38,737 nucleotides of DNA from Kiritimatiellia bacterium (GCA_027858965.1 JAQIBS010000139.1:1-38737), one strand, 5' to 3'; counted from the stretch's first letter, positions 28,133 through 36,786 are shown. Translations and numbers: made by a program. Notes: generated by a model not told the origin, from the letters alone.

Positions 28133-28183
28133 GCGGATAACAGGGGATGGTAGTTAGGCTATACGCAAACTAATGGCACCCCA

Positions 28184-28217
28184 GCCAGTAGCCAGTAGCC
28201 AGTAGCCAGTAGCCAGT
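28184..28217 (+). repeat. 7-bp tandem repeat, 4.8 units
   Basis: The unit GCCAGTA is repeated four times perfectly, with a further partial unit GCCAGT. It lies 50 bp after the stop of the oxidoreductase gene. Confidence 0.9.
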
Positions 28218-28297
28218 TCTCAAAGGGCTTTACATACTAGCCCAGGGCGTTGCCATGGGGGTGTCCTATTGTTTTTGAATATCCAATATTCAAGGTG

Positions 28298-28323
28298 AGA
28301 GCCGCTTTGCTCCATGCGGCTCT
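28298..28323. repeat. palindrome with 8-bp arms
   Basis: AGAGCCGC (28298-28305) and GCGGCTCT (28316-28323) form a perfect stem with a 10-base loop. No T-run follows, so it is more likely a REP-type palindrome than a terminator. Confidence 0.65.
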
Positions 28324-28523
28324 GAAAGCCCCCGCTACATTTACGTGCCCTCTGCTAGCCGGGATGATTGCCCTCGCACGGGAGGCCGTACTCGTTACGC
28401 TTCCTTTCTTCAGGATTTTGTCTTTGCCACGCACCGAATTATTTTCGGCTGTCCTCGCATTGAGAATCGGGTTGACTGTGGATATACAAAGATTGTATAT
28501 TTGTTGTGTAAAAGGGGTATATA

Positions 28524-28772
28524 ATGAGTACAATAACAGTTAATATAGCTTTTAAGAGAGATCTGTTGGCGCAGATTGATAAGGTGGCTAAGGAGGAATC
28601 CCGAAGCCGTTCTGAGTTTCTGCGCGAAGCAGCCAGAGCATACATCCAGAAGAAGGAACGGTGGGACGATATTTTTGCTTTGGGTAGTCAGGTTGTGGAA
28701 AGAGGTGAACTCTCTTTGGATAATGTGGCTGAGGAGATAGCCTCTTATCGCAAAACCAAAGGTTCTGAGTAA
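28524..28772 (+). CDS. ribbon-helix-helix (CopG/Arc-type) DNA-binding protein, orphan antitoxin-like
   Basis: An 82-residue protein. The N-terminal strand and two helices (ITVNIAFKRDLLAQIDKVAK, then ESRSRSEFLREAARAYI, up to about residue 41) are a standard ribbon-helix-helix fold that dimerises to bind DNA. The C-terminal half would, in a toxin-antitoxin pair, contact a toxin. No toxin gene (PIN, RelE or MazF type) follows: the next 330 bp hold only repeats. It is therefore an orphan antitoxin remnant or a stand-alone repressor. No strong ribosome-binding site is seen (AAAAGGGGTATATA lies before the ATG, which may serve). Confidence 0.8.
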   Translation: MSTITVNIAFKRDLLAQIDKVAKEESRSRSEFLREAARAYIQKKERWDDIFALGSQVVERGELSLDNVAEEIASYRKTKGSE

Positions 28773-29101
28773 TCAAACAGAGCCAGAATGTCTCTTAATC
28801 CTCCTATGTCTAATTTAAGAGGTGATCAAGCTCACACGATTGAGCGTAGCGACTCTCTTCCCCTTCAGCGCCATCACGTCATTGCGAAGTTGCGGAGCAC
28901 GAAGATGGATCAACTCCCTTTGCTCCCTCATGTCACGCCGTACTAAGAAAGGCGCCCCCCCCCTAAACTGTTTTAGAACTTCTTTACACTTATACTTGTG
29001 TTCCTAGTTTTGCTTTTGTATACTTCGACTAATCAAATAGTTTGTTTGATGTTGTGAGTAGGGATCATCTTGATTTGTGAATTGATATTCAATGTTGAAA
29101 T
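28773..29101. other. gap marking the start of the AT-rich island
   Basis: No gene is seen. The stretch about 28830-28925 has words such as GTCATTGCGAAG and GCGGAGCACGAAGATGG, like a degenerate REP-type sequence. Copy B of the three-copy element lies at 28972-29060. From about 29060 the DNA becomes visibly AT-rich. Confidence 0.5.
28972..29060 (+). repeat. three-copy conserved intergenic element, copy B
   Basis: This copy reads TTTAGAACTTCTTTACACTT, then TTCCTAGTTTTGCTTTTGTA, TCAAATA/GTT/TGTTTGA and TGTTGTGAG. It ends 42 bp before the first possible start (ATG 29102) of the GAF-membrane gene. Confidence 0.85.
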
Positions 29102-30313
29102 ATGATTTTTCAAAATACCATCTTTACGATTAAAAAAATGTTACCTTTTACTAATAATATGAGTTTATTTTGTTTTTATCATAAGTATGAAGAATTTCTT
29201 AATCCGCCTCTCATTGGATTATGTGTGTGTTTAGTATTTGGGCTTCTTGCCAATGTTCATTTTACCCGTTTCTTTAGGCGTTTTTGGAAATATTCATTTT
29301 TCAGAAACTTTTTCAGGGTAGTACTTGGTATATTTCTTATACCAGCGGTTGCTCTTCTGTTTGATAAACTTAATATTGTTGGTATTATTGATAATCCTGT
29401 AGAAGTAATCACGTCCGCTGGCAAAGCAGTTTGGTTTTGGCAGGAAGGGTTAATCACAGCCACAGTCTTAATTGCTATTCAAGTCTGGAAACAAAGCGAT
29501 AATTTTATAAAGGAAGACCTTGTGGAATTATCGGCTAAAAATGCAACCTTTAAAGTATCAAATTTTGTAATGCGTTGGACAATCAACCTAAATGATTCCC
29601 TCAACTCTCTGATCGGACACAAACAAAGGCATATAGATTCTGAATTAAGAAATCTAAACAATAATAAAGAGTCAAGAAAATGCACTCACTGTGCAAACTC
29701 GCTCCAGCCTGATCGGGAAGTGGAGAACACACTAGCGGTTGCCCATCAAGCCTTAACAGAAATTTGCTTAAATTCAATCAACCAAAGCGCTCGAAACTCA
29801 TTGGAATTAATTATTCATTATCTAGTTCCTGAAAAAGATAGACTTGTTGAGCTTGTTAGTTACAACGGACACACGTTTTACACAGACAAAAAATCTTTTT
29901 CAACTAATTTTCAATACAGCCAGCATTTCAGATATGACAGTGATTCAAAGACTATTTCGGTAATGGCTACCTTTAATAATACAAAAAAATTTCATGTTTT
30001 TCCAGATACTCAAAAAGCCCACGAAGACACATTAAATCCGTTTTTCTTCCTTGATGAATCCCAAAAAACTAATTTGAAATCTTTTTTAGTTCTAACATTG
30101 AGAGCAACACAGGGGAACGCCTCACCTTGTGCAGTACTTTGCTGTGAAGCAAATAAAGTTAATGCCTTTTCTGATGAATCGCCTTGTCAATGGATGTATG
30201 TACATCTACTTACGAAAATCACATTGCAAATTGGCCTAGAAGATGCTTATAATAGACTGTTTAATTATATGATTAAGAATAAACATGCGAAAAAGGAGGA
30301 AAATAATGGCTAA
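29102..30313 (+). CDS. membrane protein with C-terminal GAF-like domain
   Basis: I do not recognise a named family. The 403-residue product has three hydrophobic segments (about 36-54, 71-89 and 107-127), a basic cytoplasmic stretch, a CTHC pair (194-197) that could bind metal, and a C-terminal region (about 215-385). There LKSFLVLTLRATQG, then AVLCCEANKVNAFSD, followed by a long helix fits the last strands and helix of a GAF sensor domain. It may thus sense a ligand inside the cell and act at the membrane. No ribosome-binding site is evident; ATG codons at 29138 and 29162 are alternatives. It is AT-rich unlike the genes before it, and it overlaps the next small gene by eight bases. Confidence 0.6.
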   Translation: MIFQNTIFTIKKMLPFTNNMSLFCFYHKYEEFLNPPLIGLCVCLVFGLLANVHFTRFFRRFWKYSFFRNFFRVVLGIFLIPAVALLFDKLNIVGIIDNPVEVITSAGKAVWFWQEGLITATVLIAIQVWKQSDNFIKEDLVELSAKNATFKVSNFVMRWTINLNDSLNSLIGHKQRHIDSELRNLNNNKESRKCTHCANSLQPDREVENTLAVAHQALTEICLNSINQSARNSLELIIHYLVPEKDRLVELVSYNGHTFYTDKKSFSTNFQYSQHFRYDSDSKTISVMATFNNTKKFHVFPDTQKAHEDTLNPFFFLDESQKTNLKSFLVLTLRATQGNASPCAVLCCEANKVNAFSDESPCQWMYVHLLTKITLQIGLEDAYNRLFNYMIKNKHAKKEENNG

Positions 30314-30521
30314 TACCCAACTCATGGACAATATTATAGGTGCTCACGTTATTGGAGAGGGGCAAGCAATCGGAGAGACTGTTCATACAACCCATAATTG
30401 CCTTGCGTATGTTGAATTCCAACACATGCTGGATGATGTTAACAAACAATTAATAGAAGATAAAAAAGAAGAAAGCATTTATTCTTTATTGAAAGACTGC
30501 AAAGCAGGTATCTTTATTTAA
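30306..30521 (+). CDS. small uncharacterised partner protein
   Basis: A 71-residue protein beginning MANTQLMDNIIG, with no family that I recognise. It has a Gly-rich N-terminal third (GAHVIGEGQAIGETVH) and an acidic/basic helical C-terminal part. The start is fixed by an excellent AGGAGG (30294-30299) seven bases before ATG 30306; an ATG at 30285 is in frame but has no such signal. It overlaps the end of the GAF-membrane gene by eight bases, so the two are almost surely co-translated and probably act together. There is no membrane segment. Confidence 0.65.
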   Translation: MANTQLMDNIIGAHVIGEGQAIGETVHTTHNCLAYVEFQHMLDDVNKQLIEDKKEESIYSLLKDCKAGIFI

Positions 30522-31149
30522 AAAAATATCGGTCACTTTGCTGACTCTATACTAGTCTTAGCAACTGCCTCTACTATGCTGCCTTGATTCTCCCCTCATT
30601 CGTTGCTTTTGTAACTGTCTACCCTGACAAGCCCATTTGTAGAATTATAATCTATGCTCCCAACTTCAAACAGAAAGAGAAGCATGCCTGTTAATTGTTA
30701 TTTTGCGATCCTCTGGTATGATACTTGTCCACACACACACACCACAACAGCGATAATCAAAGCATTTATATATTTCATATTTCTATACCTCTTAAAACCT
30801 CTTGCTTCTTTTGACCTTTTTGTTTTGCACTTTTCCCTCCTCTTTAAATTTACCACTCTCGCATTTCTTGACCGCCGTAGCCCCGCGGGCGAAGGCTGGT
30901 TATAATTTTAGAACTACTCGCCTTTCCCTGCTTTAGAACTATAGCCCTCCCGAATTTTAGAACTTCTTTAATCTTGTAGTTGTATTCCTAGTCCTTCTTT
31001 TGTAAACTTCAGTTGGTCAAACAGGCTGTTTGATGTTGTGAGTTGTAACTATGGGGGTGCTGAAGATTATTCTGTCCGTTGAATCTTTTGTTGATCAAAC
31101 AAATCGAAAATAATCTTGACGATTTAAGGATATGAATTCTGTGTAAAGT
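30522..31149. other. gap between the two island units
   Basis: No supported gene is present in 628 bp. It contains a short CA run (about 30731-30744), a GTAG-headed weak palindrome (30877-30897), extra TTTAGAACT words at 30907 and 30932, and copy C of the three-copy element (30956-31046). An 83-codon ORF (30654-30905) runs through low-complexity AT-rich DNA and ends in the palindrome, so I do not accept it. Confidence 0.55.
30956..31046 (+). repeat. three-copy conserved intergenic element, copy C
   Basis: This copy reads TTTAGAACTTCTTTA, TTCCTAGTCCTTCTTTTGTA, AACTTCAGTTGG, then the perfect palindrome TCAAACA/GGC/TGTTTGA and TGTTGTGAGTTG. It ends 104 bp before the STAND NTPase start. Two extra TTTAGAACT words precede it. 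Confidence 0.85.
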
Positions 31150-34100
31150 ATGAACACGACCTCTGTAGTGAACTCTAGTGCAACAAGAGAAAGAAGAACA
31201 TCTATGAAAATCGATTACGCTGAAGTGATGGATGTAACCAAGGTTTCTGCGACATTTCCGCAACTTGGTAGCCCAAACATAAAACGTGAAAATATGATAT
31301 CTACTATAGCAGATATGCTTCAGGAAGATTCAGAGGTTGTTGTTGTTGAGGGCCCTGAGGGAATTGGAAAGACAACGCTATTTGCCCAGTTTGTGCAGGA
31401 ATATTCTAATCAATCATTTGGATTATTTATCCGTTCTTCAAGTCATTGGGCATATAATTCAGCGATGCTTTCGCAAGACCTTTGTGATCAAATCGGATGG
31501 ATTCTTAAGAAAGAATCGTTTCGTAATAACCCTGATAATATAATTGATCCCGATCATCTATTAAGAACTCGAATAAATGATTTGCAACGTCAGGCTAATA
31601 AAGAAAAGATTATTTACTATTTTGTGATTGATGGATTAAGTGATATTCCTGAAGAAGGCAACCATGAAAGAGAAATGATTTTAAAGCTTTTACCGTTTGG
31701 AATTCCACGATTCCGATTCATTATTTCAGGGGAGATAAATTACTGGAAAAAACGACTTAAAAATATTAAAGGGATTAAGTCTTTTCCTTTATCTGGTTTT
31801 ACAAATGAGGAAACACGAACTTTTTTCCCCGACTTGATAAAGGATAAAAAAGACCTTGATTTGGTTCATAAATTATGCAAAATGATGCCAGGGAATTTCG
31901 CTAGTATACGTCGATTATTACATGCTGGTACTAGCATAGAGCAGTTGCTCCAAGATTTTCCTAAACACATGCCTGACTTAATTGAATTTGAGTGGAAGGC
32001 TGTAGAAACCGACGACCTTGTATTGCGACATGCACTTGCTTTTATTGCGTTTGATAAACGACGACACTCATTGGCTTCACTTTCCCGGCTATGCAAGATA
32101 GAAGTTTCGAAGTTGAATGATAAACTGGCTCGTTGCACATTCGTGGAAATTCAAGATGATGGTGAAATTGTAGATTTTGTTTGTGAGGCTTTCAAGAGGC
32201 ATGCTACGCATCGTCTATCTTCATTGCGGCGGTCTATCTTTGATATTGCGATAGAGGATCTTTTGAGTTCAGTAGATAATTATGATGCATTGACAAATCT
32301 TCCGAGTCTTTTTAATGAGGCCGAACGCTACGAGGAACTTTTGAAGTATCTTTCGCCACAGCATATCGGCAAATTAATCGATTGTGGAAAATCCTGGATA
32401 CCTTTACATCAGCAGGCGGATTTAGGGGTGGACACAGCACTCAGTCTAGGTCGCGATGGTGATTTGTTGAGATTTGGTCTTCAGAGAGCCACAATTGCAA
32501 GTATGGAAAGTTCTGAACCATGGCGCTCCGAAATTGAAGCATATCTAGCCCTTGATGATTTTGTGACAGCTAATGCTTTAGCACAGCAGATGGTTACAAA
32601 GGAAGACCGATTGCACTTGTTGGCTGTGATAGCTAGAGCAAAAAAAACGAAATCTTTGCCTTTGGATGTCGAGCTAAGTGATCAGATTCAACAACAATAC
32701 AATCTAATCGACCGCGCTAGTTTAGGTGACAAAGGAATTGAAATAGCTTCCGATCTGCTTTACACACATCCTGAACTTGCCGTTGAACTAGTACAAGAAT
32801 GCATGGGCAAAGATGGCCCAGAAGGCAGGCTCGATCTTGCGTTAGCACAGCTGTCTTTTAATGCCTTTATGGAAAAAAAGACAGGAATGTCTGATATTGA
32901 TTCTGCCCAACAGACTCTTCGCGCCAAAATTAAAGATCCTAAAGCACAGAAATTTATGGATACTATATCTTTGTTTTTTGGTGAATACTCAGCCGCGGGA
33001 GTTATCGTGGAGATGGAGAAGTGGGAAAATGCTACAGACCGTATTTTTGCATTGAGGTCGTGGACCATAGCTAACGCAAAGAACACGGACGCGGCAGACG
33101 TTGTCGAATATGCATTGAACACTATTATTAAAACTACAACCTATACAGCAAATGCCAAGGTCTACAACGAAATTGCGTCGCCGTTAGTTTACATACCGGA
33201 TACGAAACGTGTGAAATTGATAATTGATAGACTAGATGCTCTGAAAGGTACTATTCAATCTGCAGGACCAACTGTAGAGTACGTCAAGGTTCAGGCGACA
33301 ATGGCGGAAGCTGAGATACGCTACAATAACCAAGCTGCCCTTGATCGACTGATGGACCTTTTTTTTGTGATTGATGCACTAACTGAACCAGGAACCAAGC
33401 TAGCAGCCTTGGCGGTTTTGGCGCGAGTGCTCAAGAAGATTGACCCTGATAAACAGTTTGAACCGCAAGGTGGAATCCATTTGGCGGTGATTGACGGACT
33501 AAAGTGTGTTGTTGAAGAGATTTTGACTAAGACGGCGGATCATTATCGAGTTGTGTTACCGGCAATTTCCGCACTAGCTCAGAGTGATTTTAAGACTGCA
33601 TTAGAGGTTGTCTCCAAACTCAACACTAGGCCGAGGCGTGAAGCGGCACTGATTAGATTAGTTGAGTCAGTAGCAGACGAGCCTCCTTCCAATATTAATT
33701 TTGCAGCAATCAATGAAGCGTATGGGAAGATTCAATCTGTAGTTGCACAATCTGAGGCGACCTACGTTGTTCTGCGAGCATTATCAAGACACAAGGAAGA
33801 TATGGCTCCTTTTTTGCCAAATATCATCGCGCTTCGGTCGCTTACGATGGAAATCCATGATGCTGAATTAAGATGTAAATCATTATGCTTGCTTATGGAA
33901 ACACTTCTATGCCACAAGAAGGATGTCTCTTCAGCATTGCTTGACGCTTTGTTAGTTGAGTTGGAGAAGACATGGACCTCTATGAGTTATGAATGGTCCA
34001 AAGTGGATGCAGGTTTCAAGATTGTTGCCCTACTGGCTAAAAATTTGCCTGAAGGTAGCAACACTTTTTTGGACAAAACCGAGAAAGCTCGAAATGAGAT

Positions 34101-36159
34101 CGTTTTAGATTGTAGCGATACAGCAACAACATATATTGGGTGCGTAAGATTGGCAATTCGTTGTTTTGGAGGCCTACTGAAGCGCAACCTTTACAACGAC
34201 AGTGATCTCCTTGCTCTAAAGGATCTTATAGACAAGGTGCCCTCGGTTGCCCTCCGCGCTAGTGCGTGGAGCGAGGTTGCAATGAAGTTCATCATGGTGC
34301 ATGATCTAGTAAAATGTCAGGACATCGTAGTAAAGTGGATTAGACCGATTATTGAATCTGAAGATATCAGTGACCAAGCGATTCGTTGGCAGGTCATTGC
34401 TTCAATATCCCCTATCTTGTATAAAGCCAACAATCTATGTGCAAAGCAACTGATTGATAAGTTGCCGCGGCCTTATCGTGACGATGCATACGAAGCAATC
34501 TGCTCATTCTTGATCACTAAACAAATTCCAACAGAAAGTTACGATCATGTATCCCCAACATCGCAAAAAGTTTCGTATGATGATTTTATATACATATACG
34601 AAGTACTGCAATTGCTGGAAGCAGATAATGTTGTTTATTGTCAGATTGAATCGCTCATAGACAGCATACACAAAAAATTCAATAGTTCATTTAGCAAGCC
34701 GCAAATTGTTGATATTCTTCAGAAACTCAAAGAATTGGTAAATGTAAAGTTTCCCAACCCTGAGTTCATCAAGCATGATGGCTATAAGATATTGGCTGAA
34801 GCCCAGATTGCACGTCTAGAGCGCCACAATAACGGGTGGGACGCCTTGGCGCTAAGAGCAAGGGCTATCCCGAATGTGGCTGACAGCGCTTTCGTGCTGA
34901 TGGGTATAGGTGCTTCAATGCCTAGCAGAAGAAACACAAAGCCAATCGGTTTGTTACATGAAGCAAGCAACCTTATACCTGAAATATCATCTCTGGAGGA
35001 TCGCATTGAACACTATGAACGCCTTGCAAAATTGAGTTCGGATATCGACAAACTGTTGAGCAAGGATTGTTTACGTAAAGCGTGGAATGAAACAATACCA
35101 CTGGATGTCGATAATCTACCTAAGACGCGACAACGTATAATTGATTTTGCTCATCGAATGAACCCTGAGTTTGCAGCAAGTCTAGCATCTGAATCTGATG
35201 AAGATCCTGGACGCGATCTTGCTCGAGAGAAGACCAAGCAAAGGATAGAACTACTAAAATTACGAGAGCGTCTTGCTTCAGGAGAAGATGACGCGATGGT
35301 GTTAAGTCGGGAGGTTGAACAGCAGGTGGAGATTGCACAGATGATGTTGACAGGCCTCAATTCTAATCGAGTTCGTTGTGTCCACATAAATAACACCAGA
35401 CAACTCATTAAACAAGCAAGTAAAATGAACGTCAAGGATGCCTATGTAGTGCTATCATGGGTCATTGAGAACGCTGTGCGTCGATATTCCAATACTGAAC
35501 AAGCTAATACAATACTTTGCCCTCTCTTTGAAGCTACTCGACTTTCTGCAGAGCTTGCTTTTAGGATAGCAGCACGTATTCGCTTAGTCACGAATTCGGG
35601 ATTGATTGCGGCAAGACTTGAAGATGTCGCAAATGACAATCTGATTCGACCCGGCGAGCGTGAAAAAGCATTGGCTTTGATAAAGAAATGGGCGGCCGAT
35701 GCGACTGGATTTATTAAAATTACGGACCCGTATTTTGGCGTTGAAGAATTGGATTTGGTCAAGTTAATCCGCGATGTAAATCCCGTAATACCTGTTTCGA
35801 TCTTAACGAGTCGGAAACATCAGGTTTCCACAATCACCACTCAGTCATGGGAAGAGGCTTATCGGTCATACTGGCGTATACATGTTTCAGACTCCGATGC
35901 GGGAGATGTCAAGATCGTTATAGTAGGAAAAGGAGCAGCTGGAGCACACCCTATCCATGACCGTTGGTTATTAACAGAAAATGGGGGTTTGCGAGTTGGA
36001 ACTTCGGCTAATTCATTGGGCGGCGGAAAGGTTTCAGAGATGTCTGCGATCACAGCTGATGAGAGTGGTGTTCGAATTGCAGAAGTAGATGGTTACTTAA
36101 ATGGAAACATTCGTGGTGATAATCAAGATCATATCAGTTATCAAGTTTATTGGCTTTGA
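31150..36159 (+). CDS. STAND-type P-loop NTPase with C-terminal phospholipase-D-like domain
   Basis: A 1669-residue protein. Walker A is GPEGIGKTT (68-76) and a Walker B-type strand YYFVID ends at Asp161. FRFIISGE and FPLSGFTNEE (about 188-220) resemble the later NACHT/STAND core. Residues about 300-1500 are helix-rich, degenerate TPR/ARM-like repeats, the usual sensor part. The last ~155 residues start with FIKITDPYFG (1521-1530) and end with a degenerate HKD motif: His1603-x-Arg1605-x4-Glu1610-x6-GTSAN (1617-1621). This is phospholipase D-like, with Lys to Arg and Asp to Glu. A single motif implies that a dimer forms the site. STAND NTPases commonly sense phage proteins and trigger an effector; here the effector-like domain is C-terminal. 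ATG 31204 is an alternative start. AT-rich, unlike its neighbours. Confidence 0.75.
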   Translation: MNTTSVVNSSATRERRTSMKIDYAEVMDVTKVSATFPQLGSPNIKRENMISTIADMLQEDSEVVVVEGPEGIGKTTLFAQFVQEYSNQSFGLFIRSSSHWAYNSAMLSQDLCDQIGWILKKESFRNNPDNIIDPDHLLRTRINDLQRQANKEKIIYYFVIDGLSDIPEEGNHEREMILKLLPFGIPRFRFIISGEINYWKKRLKNIKGIKSFPLSGFTNEETRTFFPDLIKDKKDLDLVHKLCKMMPGNFASIRRLLHAGTSIEQLLQDFPKHMPDLIEFEWKAVETDDLVLRHALAFIAFDKRRHSLASLSRLCKIEVSKLNDKLARCTFVEIQDDGEIVDFVCEAFKRHATHRLSSLRRSIFDIAIEDLLSSVDNYDALTNLPSLFNEAERYEELLKYLSPQHIGKLIDCGKSWIPLHQQADLGVDTALSLGRDGDLLRFGLQRATIASMESSEPWRSEIEAYLALDDFVTANALAQQMVTKEDRLHLLAVIARAKKTKSLPLDVELSDQIQQQYNLIDRASLGDKGIEIASDLLYTHPELAVELVQECMGKDGPEGRLDLALAQLSFNAFMEKKTGMSDIDSAQQTLRAKIKDPKAQKFMDTISLFFGEYSAAGVIVEMEKWENATDRIFALRSWTIANAKNTDAADVVEYALNTIIKTTTYTANAKVYNEIASPLVYIPDTKRVKLIIDRLDALKGTIQSAGPTVEYVKVQATMAEAEIRYNNQAALDRLMDLFFVIDALTEPGTKLAALAVLARVLKKIDPDKQFEPQGGIHLAVIDGLKCVVEEILTKTADHYRVVLPAISALAQSDFKTALEVVSKLNTRPRREAALIRLVESVADEPPSNINFAAINEAYGKIQSVVAQSEATYVVLRALSRHKEDMAPFLPNIIALRSLTMEIHDAELRCKSLCLLMETLLCHKKDVSSALLDALLVELEKTWTSMSYEWSKVDAGFKIVALLAKNLPEGSNTFLDKTEKARNEIVLDCSDTATTYIGCVRLAIRCFGGLLKRNLYNDSDLLALKDLIDKVPSVALRASAWSEVAMKFIMVHDLVKCQDIVVKWIRPIIESEDISDQAIRWQVIASISPILYKANNLCAKQLIDKLPRPYRDDAYEAICSFLITKQIPTESYDHVSPTSQKVSYDDFIYIYEVLQLLEADNVVYCQIESLIDSIHKKFNSSFSKPQIVDILQKLKELVNVKFPNPEFIKHDGYKILAEAQIARLERHNNGWDALALRARAIPNVADSAFVLMGIGASMPSRRNTKPIGLLHEASNLIPEISSLEDRIEHYERLAKLSSDIDKLLSKDCLRKAWNETIPLDVDNLPKTRQRIIDFAHRMNPEFAASLASESDEDPGRDLAREKTKQRIELLKLRERLASGEDDAMVLSREVEQQVEIAQMMLTGLNSNRVRCVHINNTRQLIKQASKMNVKDAYVVLSWVIENAVRRYSNTEQANTILCPLFEATRLSAELAFRIAARIRLVTNSGLIAARLEDVANDNLIRPGEREKALALIKKWAADATGFIKITDPYFGVEELDLVKLIRDVNPVIPVSILTSRKHQVSTITTQSWEEAYRSYWRIHVSDSDAGDVKIVIVGKGAAGAHPIHDRWLLTENGGLRVGTSANSLGGGKVSEMSAITADESGVRIAEVDGYLNGNIRGDNQDHISYQVYWL

Positions 36160-36259
36160 TGAAGTTACTCCGCCTGCATCAATAAAAATGTCAGTGCTCC
36201 GAGTGGACGTACTTCTACTTTACACTAATTAGCTTTGTTATAGACAGAAAGGGCTTTAT

Positions 36260-36685
36260 ATGGTGATGTTATTAATTGTAGGTTTAGCGTTACTTGTTTT
36301 AGGCCCGCCTGTTCATTATATTTTTCAAATTCGTCATGATATGAAATTGCATGCTGTGGAAGCGGCAAAGGAATTCAGAGTTATAATTGTAGATGATTAT
36401 CAAAGAGTTGCTTCAGATAATGAAACTTGGGCAGGAACCTATCTTTTAGAAAATAAGGAAAAACATGAAGATGCCGTTAATACCTTTTTGTCGTATATAA
36501 ATAATAAAAACAGCGAGAGATTGAAAGTTCTTTGGAGTGATTATTCTTTGAACCTTGAAGGTAGTGGCGCCGATTATTTCAGTAATCGTGACCTCTGGTT
36601 TGAAAGAAACAGGGGGACTGTTGAGCGATTTCATAGACTGCTGGCGTTTGCTGATGATATTGCCGGTAATTCAGAAGTCGGGTAG
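36260..36685 (+). CDS. small single-span membrane protein, unknown function
   Basis: A 141-residue protein with one N-terminal hydrophobic segment (about 2-22) and a helical, mixed-charge soluble part (about 25-141). No family is recognised. GAAAGGG (36247-36253) lies seven bases before the ATG. Its last residues (IAGNSEVG) and stop are encoded by a 74-bp repeat that occurs again at 38414-38486, so the original C-terminus may have been replaced by the repeat. It follows the STAND gene by 100 bp on the same strand and could be part of the same accessory unit. Confidence 0.55.
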   Translation: MVMLLIVGLALLVLGPPVHYIFQIRHDMKLHAVEAAKEFRVIIVDDYQRVASDNETWAGTYLLENKEKHEDAVNTFLSYINNKNSERLKVLWSDYSLNLEGSGADYFSNRDLWFERNRGTVERFHRLLAFADDIAGNSEVG

Positions 36686-36732
36686 GGGGAGTAGTTGAAC
36701 TTCCCATACGTTTTCTCTGAGTGGGGAATGGT
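36659..36732 (+). repeat. 74-bp direct repeat, copy 1
   Basis: It matches 38414-38486 with about six mismatches and one single-base gap. It contains GGGGAGT/AGTTGA/ACTTCCC, a 7-bp stem with one G-T pair. It overlaps the end of the small membrane protein gene. Confidence 0.9.
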
Positions 36733-36751
36733 GAATTGTTGGATTTCAGTC

Positions 36752-36780
36752 TTGATAGTGTATGTCAGATATGACATAAT
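36752..36780 (+). promoter_or_regulatory. promoter and operator of the Xre-type gene (likely leaderless)
   Basis: TTGATA (36752-36757) and CATAAT (36775-36780) are exactly 17 bp apart. Between and over the -10 box lies a perfect inverted repeat TATGTCA/GATA/TGACATA (36761-36778), a typical operator for a dimeric helix-turn-helix protein. Transcription would start about at 36787, which is the ATG itself, and there is no ribosome-binding site, so the transcript is probably leaderless. The regulator downstream is the obvious ligand, giving self-repression. Confidence 0.7.
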
Positions 36781-36786
36781 TTATTT

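Larger units (their letters stand above)
28133..28523. other. gap with short tandem repeat and palindrome
   Basis: No supported gene is present in 391 bp. It holds a 7-bp tandem repeat (28184-28217) and a hairpin with 8-bp arms (28298-28323). The ORFs that can be drawn through it on both strands run over these repeats and lack support. Confidence 0.55.

Noticed and set aside
28237..28543. Overlapping ~98-codon ORFs on both strands before the RHH gene
   Set aside because: Both run across a perfect palindrome and repeat-like sequence and show no protein family features.
30654..30905. 83-codon ORF in the gap before the STAND gene
   Set aside because: It has a low-complexity, AT-rich and CA-repeat composition, no ribosome-binding site, and ends inside a GTAG palindrome.
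28972..31046. Integron attC sites
   Set aside because: The element copies lack the paired R/L core boxes (RYYYAAC...GTTRRRY), their ends are not complementary, and no integron integrase is visible.
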